Origin: BOG-932 sp965276835
GTDB taxonomy: Bacteria; Pseudomonadota; Alphaproteobacteria; BOG-932; Roseiterribacteraceae
Assembly: GCA_965276835.1 (NCBI GenBank)
Contig: OZ255631.1
Coordinates: forward strand, 682,001-746,000
Length of the DNA stretch: 64,000 bases
Reading direction: 5' to 3'
Part shown: piece by piece, positions 43,200-52,194 of the stretch
Layout of the letters: every line of letters begins with the position of its first letter
How positions within the stretch are numbered: position 1 is the first letter of the stretch
Program-made: the position numbers and the translations under genes
Notes under the pieces: model-generated
Databases searched by the model: none
Told to the model about the DNA's origin: nothing
What the model saw: only the letters and a program-made list of their open reading frames with translations

Positions 43200-45101
43200 T
43201 CAGGCGGGGCTCACCAGCCCCGCCGCCGTCAGGTCGCGTTCGATCTCGGCCAGCACGGCCGGGTCCTCGATAGTCGCCGGCATGGTGTAAGGCGTGCCGG
43301 TCAGAATCTTGACGATCGTGCCGCGCAGGATCTTGCCTGATCGCGTTTTGGGCAGACGGGCAACCACGATGGCGGTTTTAAAGGCCACAACCGGCCCCAT
43401 CAGCTCGCGCACGCGCTTCACGATGTCGCCGACGATCTCGGCGTGCGGCCGGTTGATTCCGGCTTTCAACACCAGGAAGCCGAGCGGCGCCTGACCCTTG
43501 AGGGCATCCGGCATGCCGACGACGGCGCATTCGGCGATATCCGGATGCCCGGCGATCACTTCCTCGATCGCGCCGGTCGACAGGCGATGGCCGGCAACGT
43601 TAATGACGTCGTCGGTGCGGGTCATGATGTGCAGGTAACCGTCTTCGTCGATGAAACCCGCGTCGCCCGTGCTGTAATAGCCCGGGAAGGCCTCCAGATA
43701 GGCCTTCGCGTAACGTTCGGGCGCATTCCACAAGGTGCTGGCCGCGCCGGGGGGCAGGGGCAACTTGCAAACGATAGCGCCGGTGTCGCCGGGGCCAACC
43801 GGAACGCCTCGCGGGTCCAAGGCTTGAACGTGCCAGCCCGGAATCGGCTTTGTCGCCGAGCCATATTTGACCGGGAAGCTTTCGATACCCAACGGGTTCG
43901 CGGCGATGGGCCAGCCGGTTTCGGTTTGCCACCAATTGTCGACGATCGGCCGCTGAAGCTTGTCTTCGCACCATTGCAGCGTGGCCGGGTCGCAGCGTTC
44001 GCCGGCCAGGAACAATGCTCTCAGGGACGAGATGTCGTATTGAGCCAAAAGCTTGGCGTCGGAATCCTCCTTGCGGATGGCGCGTATCGCGGTCGGGGCG
44101 GTGAACATGGTCGAAACTTTATGGTCCTCGATCACCCGCCAGAACGCGCCGGCATCGGGCGTGCCCACCGGCTTGCCTTCGTACAGCACGGTCGTGCAGC
44201 CGGCGATCAACGGAGCGTAGGTGATATAGGAATGGCCGACGACCCAGCCGATGTCGGAGGCCGCCCAGAACGTCTCGCCCGGCCTGGCGTCAAATATGTG
44301 CCGGATCGACCAGGCCATGGCGACCAGGTGGCCGCCGGAGGGACGGACGATCCCCTTGGGCTGTCCGGTCGTGCCCGACGTGTAGAGAATATAGAGCGGG
44401 TCGGTCGCCGCGACGGGTACACAGGGCGCCGGTTCAGCCGCTGCCATGACATCGGCCCAGTCGTGATCGCGCCCCGGCTTGAGGTCCGTCTTCAGCGTAT
44501 CGCGTTGAACCACGACGCAGCTGTCGGGCCTGCCTCCGGCGATGCCGATCGCCTCGTCGATCACCGGCATGTAGGGGACAACGCGGCTGGGCTCGATGCC
44601 GCATGACGCGGCGACGATCACCTTGGGCGTGGCGTCGATGATCCGCGTCGCAACTTCGCGCGCCGCGAAGCCGCCGAACACCACGGAGTGGATCGCGCCG
44701 ATCCGCGCGCAGGCCAGCATGGCGACGATCGCCTCGGGGATCAGCGGCATATAGATCAGCACCCGGTCGCCCTTGCCGACGCCAAGGTCGGTCAGGCCGC
44801 CGGCGAAGCGCGAAACCTGGTCCAGCATGTCGGCATAGGTCAGCTTGCGGACCGACCCGGTCAGGGGGCTATCATAGATAAGGGCGAGTTGTTCGCCGCG
44901 CCCGTCGCGCACATGGCGGTCGAGCGCATTCCAGCATGTGTTGGTTTCCGCTCCGGCGAACCACTGCCAGCGACCGTCGGCATCCTCCGACAGGACCGAA
45001 TCCCAGGGCTTGGTCCATTCGACAGCGCGCGCCGCTTCGGCCCAGAAGACCTCCGGTTCCGACAAAGATTGCCGATACAGTGTTTGATAGCGGCCTGTCA
45101 C
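43200..45101 (-). CDS. prpE: Propionyl-CoA synthetase
   Basis: A 633-residue acyl-CoA synthetase of the ACS/PrpE branch: YTSGTTGQPKG phosphate loop, WWQTETGWP, YYSTGDAG, and the C-terminal RLPKTRSGKILRG whose Lys590 (SGK) is the adenylation lysine controlled by acetylation. It activates propionate or a similar short acid to the CoA ester. This would handle propionate released by side-chain degradation. A single-gene unit divergent from the nitroreductase gene. Confidence 0.92.
   Translation of the reverse strand: MTGRYQTLYRQSLSEPEVFWAEAARAVEWTKPWDSVLSEDADGRWQWFAGAETNTCWNALDRHVRDGRGEQLALIYDSPLTGSVRKLTYADMLDQVSRFAGGLTDLGVGKGDRVLIYMPLIPEAIVAMLACARIGAIHSVVFGGFAAREVATRIIDATPKVIVAASCGIEPSRVVPYMPVIDEAIGIAGGRPDSCVVVQRDTLKTDLKPGRDHDWADVMAAAEPAPCVPVAATDPLYILYTSGTTGQPKGIVRPSGGHLVAMAWSIRHIFDARPGETFWAASDIGWVVGHSYITYAPLIAGCTTVLYEGKPVGTPDAGAFWRVIEDHKVSTMFTAPTAIRAIRKEDSDAKLLAQYDISSLRALFLAGERCDPATLQWCEDKLQRPIVDNWWQTETGWPIAANPLGIESFPVKYGSATKPIPGWHVQALDPRGVPVGPGDTGAIVCKLPLPPGAASTLWNAPERYAKAYLEAFPGYYSTGDAGFIDEDGYLHIMTRTDDVINVAGHRLSTGAIEEVIAGHPDIAECAVVGMPDALKGQAPLGFLVLKAGINRPHAEIVGDIVKRVRELMGPVVAFKTAIVVARLPKTRSGKILRGTIVKILTGTPYTMPATIEDPAVLAEIERDLTAAGLVSPA
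43203..43224. terminator. GC-rich hairpin between convergent genes
   Basis: Arms GGCGGGGCT and AGCCCCGCC with a 4-nt loop lie 7 bases after the lipoprotein stop and within the last codons of the convergent prpE gene. No T-tract. Confidence 0.4.
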
Positions 45102-45207
45102 AAAGTCCTCCCCGAAGCCCCGATTGCTGAGGGCAACTCAAGACGGTGATTTAGGCGGTATGCGGCAACGCTGACAAGCGTCTTGGCCGGCCCGCGGCTT
45201 GGACCTA

Positions 45208-45888
45208 ATGTCTCGACCCATGAAAGTCAGCGAAGCCGTCACACGGCGCATCTCGGTGCGCGCCTTTAAGCCCGACCCGGTTCCTGGGGCGGTCATCCGT
45301 GAAATACTGGAGACGGCGCGCAAGGCGCCCTCCGGGGGGAACCTGCAGCCGTGGCGGGTTTATGCCCTTGCCGGCGCGCCGCTCGCCGAATTCAAGGCGC
45401 GGATTGCCGAGCGGTTTGCCGCCGGCGCGACCGAAACCCCGGAATATGACGTTTACCCGCATGGCCTGTGGGAGCCGTTCAAAAAGCGACGGCGCGATAC
45501 AGGGGCCGAGCGTTATGCGGCGCTGGGCGTCCACGACAAGAATCCGGCGGCATTGCGTGACCTCAGCGAACGGAATTATCGCTTCTTCGATGCGCCGGTC
45601 GGTCTGTTCTTCTGCCTGGACCGGCGGCTCGGACCGCCGCAATGGTCGGACATGGGCATGTTTATGCAGACGGTCATGCTGCTGGCGGTCGAGCGGGGGC
45701 TGGATACCTGCCCGCAGGAGAGTTGGTCCAACTGGCCGAACAGTGTGCGCGCTTGCCTCGACCTGCCGGCCGAACTGATGCTATTCGCCGGTATGTCGAT
45801 GGGCTATCGCGACCCGGACCATCCGCTGAATGCCATCCGGACAGCGCGTGAGCCGCTGGAGAGTTTCGCGGAGCTGCGCGGGTTTTAG
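45208..45888 (+). CDS. Nitroreductase family protein
   Basis: FMN-dependent nitroreductase-fold protein, 226 residues from ATG 45208 (TTG 45199 and ATG 45220 are alternatives; none has a good ribosome site). FMN-binding features are visible: RRISVRAF at the N-terminus, APSGGNLQPW, and the C-terminal FAGMSMGYRDPDHPLN. Typically reduces nitro groups, quinones or enones with NAD(P)H. It lies just upstream of the FMN 2-hydroxyacid dehydrogenase (28-base gap), probably one operon. Confidence 0.88.
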   Translation: MSRPMKVSEAVTRRISVRAFKPDPVPGAVIREILETARKAPSGGNLQPWRVYALAGAPLAEFKARIAERFAAGATETPEYDVYPHGLWEPFKKRRRDTGAERYAALGVHDKNPAALRDLSERNYRFFDAPVGLFFCLDRRLGPPQWSDMGMFMQTVMLLAVERGLDTCPQESWSNWPNSVRACLDLPAELMLFAGMSMGYRDPDHPLNAIRTAREPLESFAELRGF

Positions 45889-45916
45889 TCAACGACAAGA
45901 ACTGAGTGAGGGACTT

Positions 45917-47080
45917 ATGGGGAAGGCCGCACTGGCCCGCGCCGGCAATATCTCGGAGCTGCGCGAACTTGCGCGGCGCAGGCTGCCGTCGCCGCTGTTC
46001 GACTTCATGGAGGGCGGCGCGGAGGACGAAGGCACGCTTCGCCGCAACACCGAATCCTTCGACCGCTGGGACTTGCTGCCACGTTTCATGACCGACGTCG
46101 CGGCGATCGACCCGTCGACCACGGTCTTGGGCCAGAAAATCAGCTGGCCGGTGATCCTGTCGCCGACCGGCCTGTCGCGCTTCTTCCATACTGACGGCGA
46201 GTTGGCGATCGCGCGCGGCGCGGCGGCTGCAGATTCGATCTATACGGTCTCGACCATGTCGGCGTTCTCGATGGAACAGATCGCGGCGGCGACGCCGACG
46301 CCCAAATGGTTCCAGGTCTATTGTTTCCGCGACCGTGAACTGACCTTGGAGTTCTTCGCCCGCGCCAAGGCCGCCGGCTATACGGCGCTGGTGGTCACGG
46401 TGGATGTCCCGGTTTCCGCCAACCGCGAGCGCGACCGCCGGTCCGGCATGACGATCCCGCCAAAGCTGACGCTCAAGACCATGAGCAAGTTCGTCACCCA
46501 TCCCGGCTGGGTGTGGGATTATGTCACCGGCGCGCCGTTGGTGGTGGCGAACGTGGTCCATCGGGTCAGCACCGGCACAGGCAAGAATGTCAGTTCGCTG
46601 AGCCACTATATCAACAGCCAGTTCGATCCATCGATTACCTGGAAAGACATCGCCTGGATGGCGGAGCAATGGGACGGGCCGCTGCTGGTCAAGGGCTTGC
46701 TGCATCCCGAAGACGCCAGATTGGCGGCGGAGGCAGGGGCCAAGGGCATCATCGTCTCCAACCACGGCGGCCGCCAACTCGATGCGGCATCGTCCGCCAT
46801 CGACGCCCTGCCGCGCATCGTCGACGCGCTGGCCGGCAAGGCCGAGGTCATCCTCGACGGCGGCATCCGCCGTGGAACGCAAGTGCTGAAGGCGCTTGCC
46901 CTGGGCGCGACGGCCTGCACGATCGGGCGAGGGTATTTATACGGCCTGGCCGCCGGGGGGGAGGCGGGTGTCACGCGGGCGCTAACCCTGCTGAAGGCGG
47001 AGATCGTGCGCGACATGGCGCTGATGGGGGCACGGACCATCGGCGAGGTGACGCGGGACCGGATTGAGCGGCGTCCGTAA
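45917..47080 (+). CDS. FMN-dependent alpha-hydroxy-acid dehydrogenase (LldD/mandelate dehydrogenase family)
   Basis: A 387-residue (S)-2-hydroxyacid oxidase/dehydrogenase. The FMN barrel has VDVPVSANRERD, the catalytic His283 in SNHGGRQLD, and the phosphate-binding LDGGIRRGTQVLKALALGA. It oxidises an L-2-hydroxyacid to the 2-oxoacid. ATG 45917 follows GTGAGGG; the longer upstream frame overlaps the nitroreductase. Substrate not predictable between lactate, mandelate and longer acids. Confidence 0.9.
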   Translation: MGKAALARAGNISELRELARRRLPSPLFDFMEGGAEDEGTLRRNTESFDRWDLLPRFMTDVAAIDPSTTVLGQKISWPVILSPTGLSRFFHTDGELAIARGAAAADSIYTVSTMSAFSMEQIAAATPTPKWFQVYCFRDRELTLEFFARAKAAGYTALVVTVDVPVSANRERDRRSGMTIPPKLTLKTMSKFVTHPGWVWDYVTGAPLVVANVVHRVSTGTGKNVSSLSHYINSQFDPSITWKDIAWMAEQWDGPLLVKGLLHPEDARLAAEAGAKGIIVSNHGGRQLDAASSAIDALPRIVDALAGKAEVILDGGIRRGTQVLKALALGATACTIGRGYLYGLAAGGEAGVTRALTLLKAEIVRDMALMGARTIGEVTRDRIERRP

Positions 47081-47083
47081 TTC

Positions 47084-47179
47084 GTCATTGCGGGAAGCGA
47101 AGCGACGAAGCAATCCAGATCCACACGCGCAGATCTAAGCGGGTGGCTCTGGATTGCTTCGCTATGCTCGCAATGACGC
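47084..47179. repeat. REP-type palindrome with arms related to TCATTGCG...GAAGCAATCCAGA
   Basis: Left arm 47084-47120 and right arm 47148-47179 are imperfect inverted copies sharing CGTCATTGCG, AGCGAAGC and GAAGCAATCCAGA. A repeat of this type is common in alphaproteobacterial intergenic DNA. Confidence 0.85.
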
Positions 47180-47216
47180 GTGATAAATTCCCCTTGTATC
47201 TCTTCGTACACCCAGC

Positions 47217-47230
47217 TAACCGTACGGTTA
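47217..47230. promoter_or_regulatory. Perfect palindrome TAACCGTACGGTTA, candidate TetR operator
   Basis: A 14-nt perfect dyad 25 nt upstream of the first gene of the 47256-52190 cluster. The shape is typical of TetR-family operators. The cluster is followed by a TetR gene at 52329, which may be its regulator. Confidence 0.5.
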
Positions 47231-47255
47231 ACGAACTGAAGCATGGGAAGCGCGT

Positions 47256-48347
47256 ATGGACGTTTTCGTCATCGGGCAGGCGGTGCATCCGCCCGCCGCG
47301 CGGATAGGGGATAAGCGGCTCGAGGAGCTGGTGTTCGATACAGCACACGCGGCGCTCGCCGATGCCGGGGTCAAGCGGGCGCAGATCGACCACGTCACCA
47401 TCGCCGGCTGCGACGAGCTGGACGGACGGAGCATCTCCTCGATGCTCCTGGCCGCCCCCGCGGGCGCGCAGCTGCGCGATGAGATGAAATGCACCGACTC
47501 CGGGCTGACCGGCCTGTGCCTCGAGGCGATGCGGCTGGAAAGCGGGATATTCGACCTCGGCCTGCTGGTCAGCTGGTCCAAACCGTCCACCGCGCCGCTG
47601 GAAGACGTCATGCGGATGCGGTGCGAGCCATTCTATACGCGGCCGATCGGCCTCAATATGGCGATCACCGACGGACTGTTCGCCCAAGCCGCGGGGGCGA
47701 AATACGGCTTCGACGAGTTCGACGCGGACGAGGCGGTATTGGACGGCTATCGCCGGGGCGCGGCCAACCCACGCGGGGTCGGCCACAAGGTGCCGGGCGT
47801 CGAGGCGATCTCGGTTTCGCCCTATGTCGCGGCGCCGCTGCGCCAAGCCCACCAGGCGCCGATCACCGACGGTGCGGTGGCGATGGTCGTCGCGTCGGAA
47901 CGCTGGCTGAACAGCAATCCGCGCGCCCGGCCGCTGGCCCGGGTTTCGGGAATCGGCTGGCGGAACGAGGCGTACGATCTCGGTGTCGACCGTCTAAGCG
48001 GCCTGACCAGTTTCCGCAATTCGCTGGACGATGCGCTGAAAATGGCGGGCCTGAAGACCGCCGCCGATCTCGATCTGATCGAACTGGATAGCCAGACCGG
48101 CTTCCACGAACTGGCGTTTCGCGCCGCGCTGAACGGCAATGCGCCGGCGGCGATCTCGCATTCCGGCGGGGCGTTCGCGCAGAACCCGTATTTCTGCACC
48201 GGGCTGATCAATGCGGCCGAGGCGATCCTGCAACTGTCGGATCAGGCGGGGCCGATCCAATTACCCGGGATCAAGCGGGCCGCGGCCCATGGCAGCCATG
48301 GCTTTGCCCAACAGGGCAATGTCGCCGTCGTGTTGGAGCGTGTGTAA
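47256..48347 (+). CDS. Thiolase family protein (acetyl-CoA acetyltransferase-like)
   Basis: A 363-residue thiolase-fold protein, first gene of the second catabolic operon. The nucleophile region reads MKCTDSGLTGLC, so a Cys is possible there, but the classical C-terminal GHPxGxxG motif is replaced by ISHSGGAFAQNP. It may form a heteromer with the thiolase-like protein encoded directly downstream, with which it overlaps by one base. Probably acts on a CoA thioester; reaction not certain. Confidence 0.75.
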   Translation: MDVFVIGQAVHPPAARIGDKRLEELVFDTAHAALADAGVKRAQIDHVTIAGCDELDGRSISSMLLAAPAGAQLRDEMKCTDSGLTGLCLEAMRLESGIFDLGLLVSWSKPSTAPLEDVMRMRCEPFYTRPIGLNMAITDGLFAQAAGAKYGFDEFDADEAVLDGYRRGAANPRGVGHKVPGVEAISVSPYVAAPLRQAHQAPITDGAVAMVVASERWLNSNPRARPLARVSGIGWRNEAYDLGVDRLSGLTSFRNSLDDALKMAGLKTAADLDLIELDSQTGFHELAFRAALNGNAPAAISHSGGAFAQNPYFCTGLINAAEAILQLSDQAGPIQLPGIKRAAAHGSHGFAQQGNVAVVLERV

Positions 48348-49552
48348 TGGCGAAGAATGTCGTAGCGCTGATCGGCAGCGGCCAGACCAAGTTCAAAACC
48401 CATTACGCCGACAAAACCTATATCGAGCTGGCGCAGGATGCCGCCAAGCTGGCGCTCGACGATGCCGGGATGGAGCCGGGGGAGATCGACGCCGTCGTCT
48501 TCTCGATGGCGCCAACCCAGTTCATGGGCGTCAACGATTGCGACCGCTGGGCGACCAGCCATGTGTGGGGGGCGGGCAAGCCCTTCATGCGTATCCATGC
48601 CGGCGGCGCGACCGGTGGTTCTGCGTTGCAGGCCGGCTATATCCATATCGCCTCGGGCGTCTATCGCTCGGTGCTGGTGGTGGGCGCCGACCGCGTGGCG
48701 GAAACGCCGGATGCGCAGCACATATTGAACCTGATCTGGGACCGGTTCTACGAACATGATTTCGCGCTGAACACCGTCACCATGACAGCGCTGGCGGCGC
48801 AGCGTTACATGGCGCGGTACGGCACCACGGAAGAGCAGTTCGCGCGGGTCGTGGTGCGCGGGCGCAAGAACGCGATGGGCAACCCCTATGCCCATCTGCG
48901 CGGCGACATCACGGTCGACGATGTGATGAATTCGCCGCGCGTGTCCTATCCCTATAAGCGGTTCGACATCTGCCCGCGCTCGTCCGGCGCGGCGGCGGTG
49001 GTGCTGACCAACCTGGATGTCGCCAAGAAGAAGAGCGCCAAGCCGGCGTTCGTGACCGGGGTCAGCGCGATCACCCACTCGGTGTTCATGGGCGACCGTA
49101 TGGGCGTCTATTCGGAGACCGAGTTCGCCGACCATGACGGCGAGCATATCGCCGCCTATGAGGCCTATCGCCAGGCCGGGATCACCAATCCGGCGAGCCA
49201 GGTCCAGGTCGCGGAGCTCTACGATCCGTTCAGCACCTTCCAGTTCCCGATCATCGAGGGGTTGGGCTTCTGCGGGCGCGGCCGGGCGGCGGCGATCAGC
49301 GACGAAGGCGGCTGGGACATGGACGGGCAGGTTGCGGTCAACCCGTCGGGCGGCACGCTGTGCACCAATCCCATCGGTGTCACCGGCCTGGTCCGGGTTG
49401 TCGACGCGGCCGACCAGATCCGGGGCAAGGCCGGGCAGAACCAGATCAAGGGCGTGCACAACGCGGTGGCGACAGCCGCCGGCGGTTCCACCCAATTCTT
49501 TACCGTTACGATGCTGGGCGACGATCACGCTCCGGCAGGGAGAGTCCAATGA
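48347..49552 (+). CDS. Thiolase-like (lipid-transfer type) protein
   Basis: A 401-residue homologue of the protein at 2692. It lacks the N-terminal nucleophilic Cys (the site reads IHAGGATGGSALQAG). It keeps ELYDPFSTFQFPIIEGLGF and the C-terminal NPSGGTLCTNPIGVTGLVR block. It is followed by a DUF35 gene overlapping by four bases. This is the same thiolase-DUF35 pairing as in the first operon, again suggesting a retro-aldol or acyl-transfer complex rather than a simple thiolase. Confidence 0.8.
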   Translation: MAKNVVALIGSGQTKFKTHYADKTYIELAQDAAKLALDDAGMEPGEIDAVVFSMAPTQFMGVNDCDRWATSHVWGAGKPFMRIHAGGATGGSALQAGYIHIASGVYRSVLVVGADRVAETPDAQHILNLIWDRFYEHDFALNTVTMTALAAQRYMARYGTTEEQFARVVVRGRKNAMGNPYAHLRGDITVDDVMNSPRVSYPYKRFDICPRSSGAAAVVLTNLDVAKKKSAKPAFVTGVSAITHSVFMGDRMGVYSETEFADHDGEHIAAYEAYRQAGITNPASQVQVAELYDPFSTFQFPIIEGLGFCGRGRAAAISDEGGWDMDGQVAVNPSGGTLCTNPIGVTGLVRVVDAADQIRGKAGQNQIKGVHNAVATAAGGSTQFFTVTMLGDDHAPAGRVQ

Positions 49553-50010
49553 GCGCAGCAATCGACGATGTCATCCATGGCGAATGGCATGTCCGGTACA
49601 ATTACTCAGTCGGCAAGGTCGCAGGGCATTTCTTCGACGGCCTGAAGCAACGGAAGATCCTGGCCAGCCTGTGCAGCGCCTCCGGCATCGCCTATCTGCC
49701 GCCGCGCGCCTATTGCGAGCGCGCGTTCGAGCCGTGCGACGGCTGGGTCGAGGCCGGGCATCAGGGCGTGATCGAGGCCGCGACCATCGTCACCGCCGCG
49801 TTCGAGAACCTGCCGCCGCCGCCTTACGCCATCGCCTATGTGCGGCTGGACAACGTGTCGACCGCCCTGGTCAATTTCGTGCGCGGCATGGATTTGAACG
49901 ACGTGCCGTCCGCGGCGGCGAAGCTGAAGCCGGGGACCAAGGTCAAGGTCGTGTTCAAGGACACGCCGGAGGGCCGGATCACGGACTTTCATTATGAGCT
50001 GCCGGAGTAG
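49549..50010 (+). CDS. DUF35 OB-fold protein with degenerate zinc ribbon
   Basis: A 153-residue partner protein starting at ATG 49549 (ATGA overlap with the thiolase-like gene). The OB-fold part (from about residue 70, VIEAATIVTAAFENLPPPP) is normal. The zinc-ribbon part keeps only one Cys of each knuckle: Cys42 with Ser45, and Cys56 with Ala59. It therefore probably does not bind zinc in the usual way, in contrast to the protein at 3853. Expected to bind the thiolase-like protein encoded just upstream. Confidence 0.8.
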   Translation: MSAAIDDVIHGEWHVRYNYSVGKVAGHFFDGLKQRKILASLCSASGIAYLPPRAYCERAFEPCDGWVEAGHQGVIEAATIVTAAFENLPPPPYAIAYVRLDNVSTALVNFVRGMDLNDVPSAAAKLKPGTKVKVVFKDTPEGRITDFHYELPE

Positions 50011-50031
50011 GGCGTGTCCGCTCCGCCGATC

Positions 50032-50214
50032 GTCATTACCGCGAAAGCGGGAATCTCGAGTTTTTATCCACAGATGGACACAGATTTTCACAGATTAGGT
50101 CTGAATGTTACCGCCTTCGGCGGCCTAAGCCGCGCAGCGAAAAACATCTGCGTTAATCTGCGTCCATCTGTGGATGACATTCTTAGCCTGGCTTCCCGCC
50201 TTCGCGGGAATGAC
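50032..50214. repeat. Composite palindromic element: GTCATT-type outer arms around a CCACAGATGGACACAGAT element
   Basis: Outer 22-nt inverted arms lie at 50032-50053 and 50193-50214 (unit CCGCGAAAGCGGGAA). Inside, 50068-50173 is an element with terminal inverted repeats (CCACAGATGGACACAGAT) and a core TTACCGCCTTCGGCGG followed by GCCGCGCAGCGAA. The same inner element occurs at 52195-52306 in the opposite orientation. Confidence 0.9.
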
Positions 50215-50230
50215 CAGTAGAGGGCGCTCC

Positions 50231-51391
50231 ATGAACTTCCTGCTGACCGACGACCAGAAGAACCTCCAAGCGACGGTCGAGGAGTTTGCCCGCGAGCGGA
50301 TTGGGCCGGTTGCGGAAAAGCTCGACCGCGACGGGGTGTTCCCGACCAGCCTGTTTCATGAACTGGCCGATATCGGCATCACCTCGATCCCGTTCGGCGA
50401 GGATGTCGGCGGCATGGGGTTAGGCACGTTCGAGATGGTGTTGGCGCTGGAGCAGATCGCGCGCGCCGACCAGTCGCTGGCGGTATCGACCATGGTGTCG
50501 GTCGCCACAGGTCTGACGCTCGGCCGCTTCGGTTCCCAGGCGCAGAAGGACAAGTTCCTGCCCGATATCGTTGCGGGGAAGAAAATTTGCGCCATCGCCG
50601 GGACCGAGCCCAATGCCGGGTCGGACACGGCGGGTTTCACCACGCGCGGGCGGCTTAGCGACGGTACGTGGAAGATCAACGGCGAGAAGGCCTATATCAC
50701 TAATGCCGGGACGGATATCTCGTCCTTCGCGCTGGTCCTGGTGGTGACCAGCCCGCCGGATGTACCGAAGAAGTCGTTCAGCCTTTTCCTCGTTCCCAAC
50801 GGCACGCCGGGTTACAAGCCGGGTGAGAAGTACCGCAAGATGGGCTGGCGCTCGTCGGATACGCGGCCGCTTTATTTCGACGACTGCACGCTGACCCAAG
50901 ACATGGTGGTGGGAGAGGTCGATAAGGGCCGGATATTGCTGCATAAAGGCTATCAGCAGGCGCGGGTGTTCCTGTCCACCTGCTCGCTGGGCCTGGCGCA
51001 GGGCAGCTTGGATTTGGCCGTATCCTACGCCAAGGAACGCCGCGCGTTCGGCGCCTCGATCGGCAAGTTGCAGTTGATTCAGAAGATGGTCGCGGACATC
51101 GCGGTCAAGGTCGAGACGGCGCGGATGGTGGTCTATAAGGCCGCCTGGCTGGCCGACCGGGGCGAGGCGACGGGCAAGGACCTTGCGATCGCCAAATATT
51201 ACGCGACCGAAATCGGCAGCGAATGCGCCAATCTGGCGATCCAGATCCATGGCGGCTGGGGCTTCATGGACGATTGCCCGGCCTCGCGGTACCTGCGCGA
51301 CAACCGCGTCTGCACCATCGGCGACGGGTCGAGCCAGATCCAGACCCTTCTTATTGCCCGCGAATTGGGCCTGGACGTCTCCTTTGCCTGA
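50231..51391 (+). CDS. Acyl-CoA dehydrogenase with Asp at the catalytic-base position
   Basis: A 386-residue FAD enzyme: AGTEPNAGSDTAG, KAYITNAGTD, KERRAFGASIGKLQLIQ and IQIHGGWGFMDD are standard. The usual catalytic base Glu in EGTSEIQ is replaced: the sequence reads IGDGSSQIQ, with Asp365 at that position. The alternative Glu position used by isovaleryl-CoA-type enzymes is not clearly filled. A changed base occurs in some dehydrogenases acting on cyclic or unusual acyl-CoAs, which would fit this cluster (inference). ATG 50231 was chosen; the frame upstream lies in the repeat. Confidence 0.85.
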   Translation: MNFLLTDDQKNLQATVEEFARERIGPVAEKLDRDGVFPTSLFHELADIGITSIPFGEDVGGMGLGTFEMVLALEQIARADQSLAVSTMVSVATGLTLGRFGSQAQKDKFLPDIVAGKKICAIAGTEPNAGSDTAGFTTRGRLSDGTWKINGEKAYITNAGTDISSFALVLVVTSPPDVPKKSFSLFLVPNGTPGYKPGEKYRKMGWRSSDTRPLYFDDCTLTQDMVVGEVDKGRILLHKGYQQARVFLSTCSLGLAQGSLDLAVSYAKERRAFGASIGKLQLIQKMVADIAVKVETARMVVYKAAWLADRGEATGKDLAIAKYYATEIGSECANLAIQIHGGWGFMDDCPASRYLRDNRVCTIGDGSSQIQTLLIARELGLDVSFA

Positions 51392-52190
51392 GGTGTTTAC
51401 CGGCAAAGCGGTGACGCTCAGCTGGCCTTCCGAGCGCGTGGCGTTGGCGACGATGACGCGCAGCCGGGAGATGAACACCCTGACCCTCGACCTGATCGGC
51501 GAGATAAGGCGGGTGCTGGACTTCTGCACTAAGGAAAAGGCGCGGGCGCTGATTATCACCGGCAGCGGCCGGGCGTTCTGCTGCGGCGCGCATCTGGATT
51601 ATTTCGTCGATCGGGAATCGCCGGTGGGCAAGGGGCGGTTCGATCTGCGCGACAACTATCTGGCGCATATCGCTGAACTCTATGACCGTTTCGAAACCAT
51701 GGCCTTCCCGATCGTCGCGGCCGTCAACGGCTATGCGTTGGGCGGCGGGTGCGAGATGGCGATCTCCGCCGACTTCCGGCTGATGGCCGACACCGCCAAG
51801 ATCGGCGTGCCGGAGGTGAAACTGGGCGCGTTCCCCGGGGCCGGTGGCGTGCAGAAGCTGGGCCGCCATATCGGCCGCAGCCGGGCGATGGAATGGGTCC
51901 TGACGGCCAAGCATTACAGCGCGGAGGAGGCGGACCGGGCCGGGCTGCTTTATGCCGTGACCAAGCCGGACGATCTGCTGCCTCAGGCGCTGAAACTGGC
52001 GGAATTGCTGAAGACGATGAGCCCGATGGCAATCGCGCAGGGCAAGGCTTCGGTCTATGTCAGCGAGGATGTCGATCTGGCGACCGCGCGGCGCTACGGC
52101 CTGGAATCGCTGGCGATGCTGATCGGCTCAGCCGACTGGGAAGAGGGGATGGCGGCGTTCCATGCCAAGCGGGCGCCGAGATTCGAATGA
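51384..52190 (+). CDS. Enoyl-CoA hydratase (crotonase family)
   Basis: A crotonase of about 268 residues with both catalytic glutamates: GGGCE in YALGGGCEMAIS and PE in IGVPEVKLGAFPGAGG. SGRAFCCGAHLD forms the oxyanion hole. It should hydrate the enoyl-CoA formed by the preceding dehydrogenase. The start is uncertain: TTG 51384 overlaps the upstream stop by eight bases, and GTG 51393 begins one base after it. Both give the same domain. The gene ends just before a palindromic element. Confidence 0.86.
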   Translation: MPEVFTGKAVTLSWPSERVALATMTRSREMNTLTLDLIGEIRRVLDFCTKEKARALIITGSGRAFCCGAHLDYFVDRESPVGKGRFDLRDNYLAHIAELYDRFETMAFPIVAAVNGYALGGGCEMAISADFRLMADTAKIGVPEVKLGAFPGAGGVQKLGRHIGRSRAMEWVLTAKHYSAEEADRAGLLYAVTKPDDLLPQALKLAELLKTMSPMAIAQGKASVYVSEDVDLATARRYGLESLAMLIGSADWEEGMAAFHAKRAPRFE

Positions 52191-52194
52191 TTTT

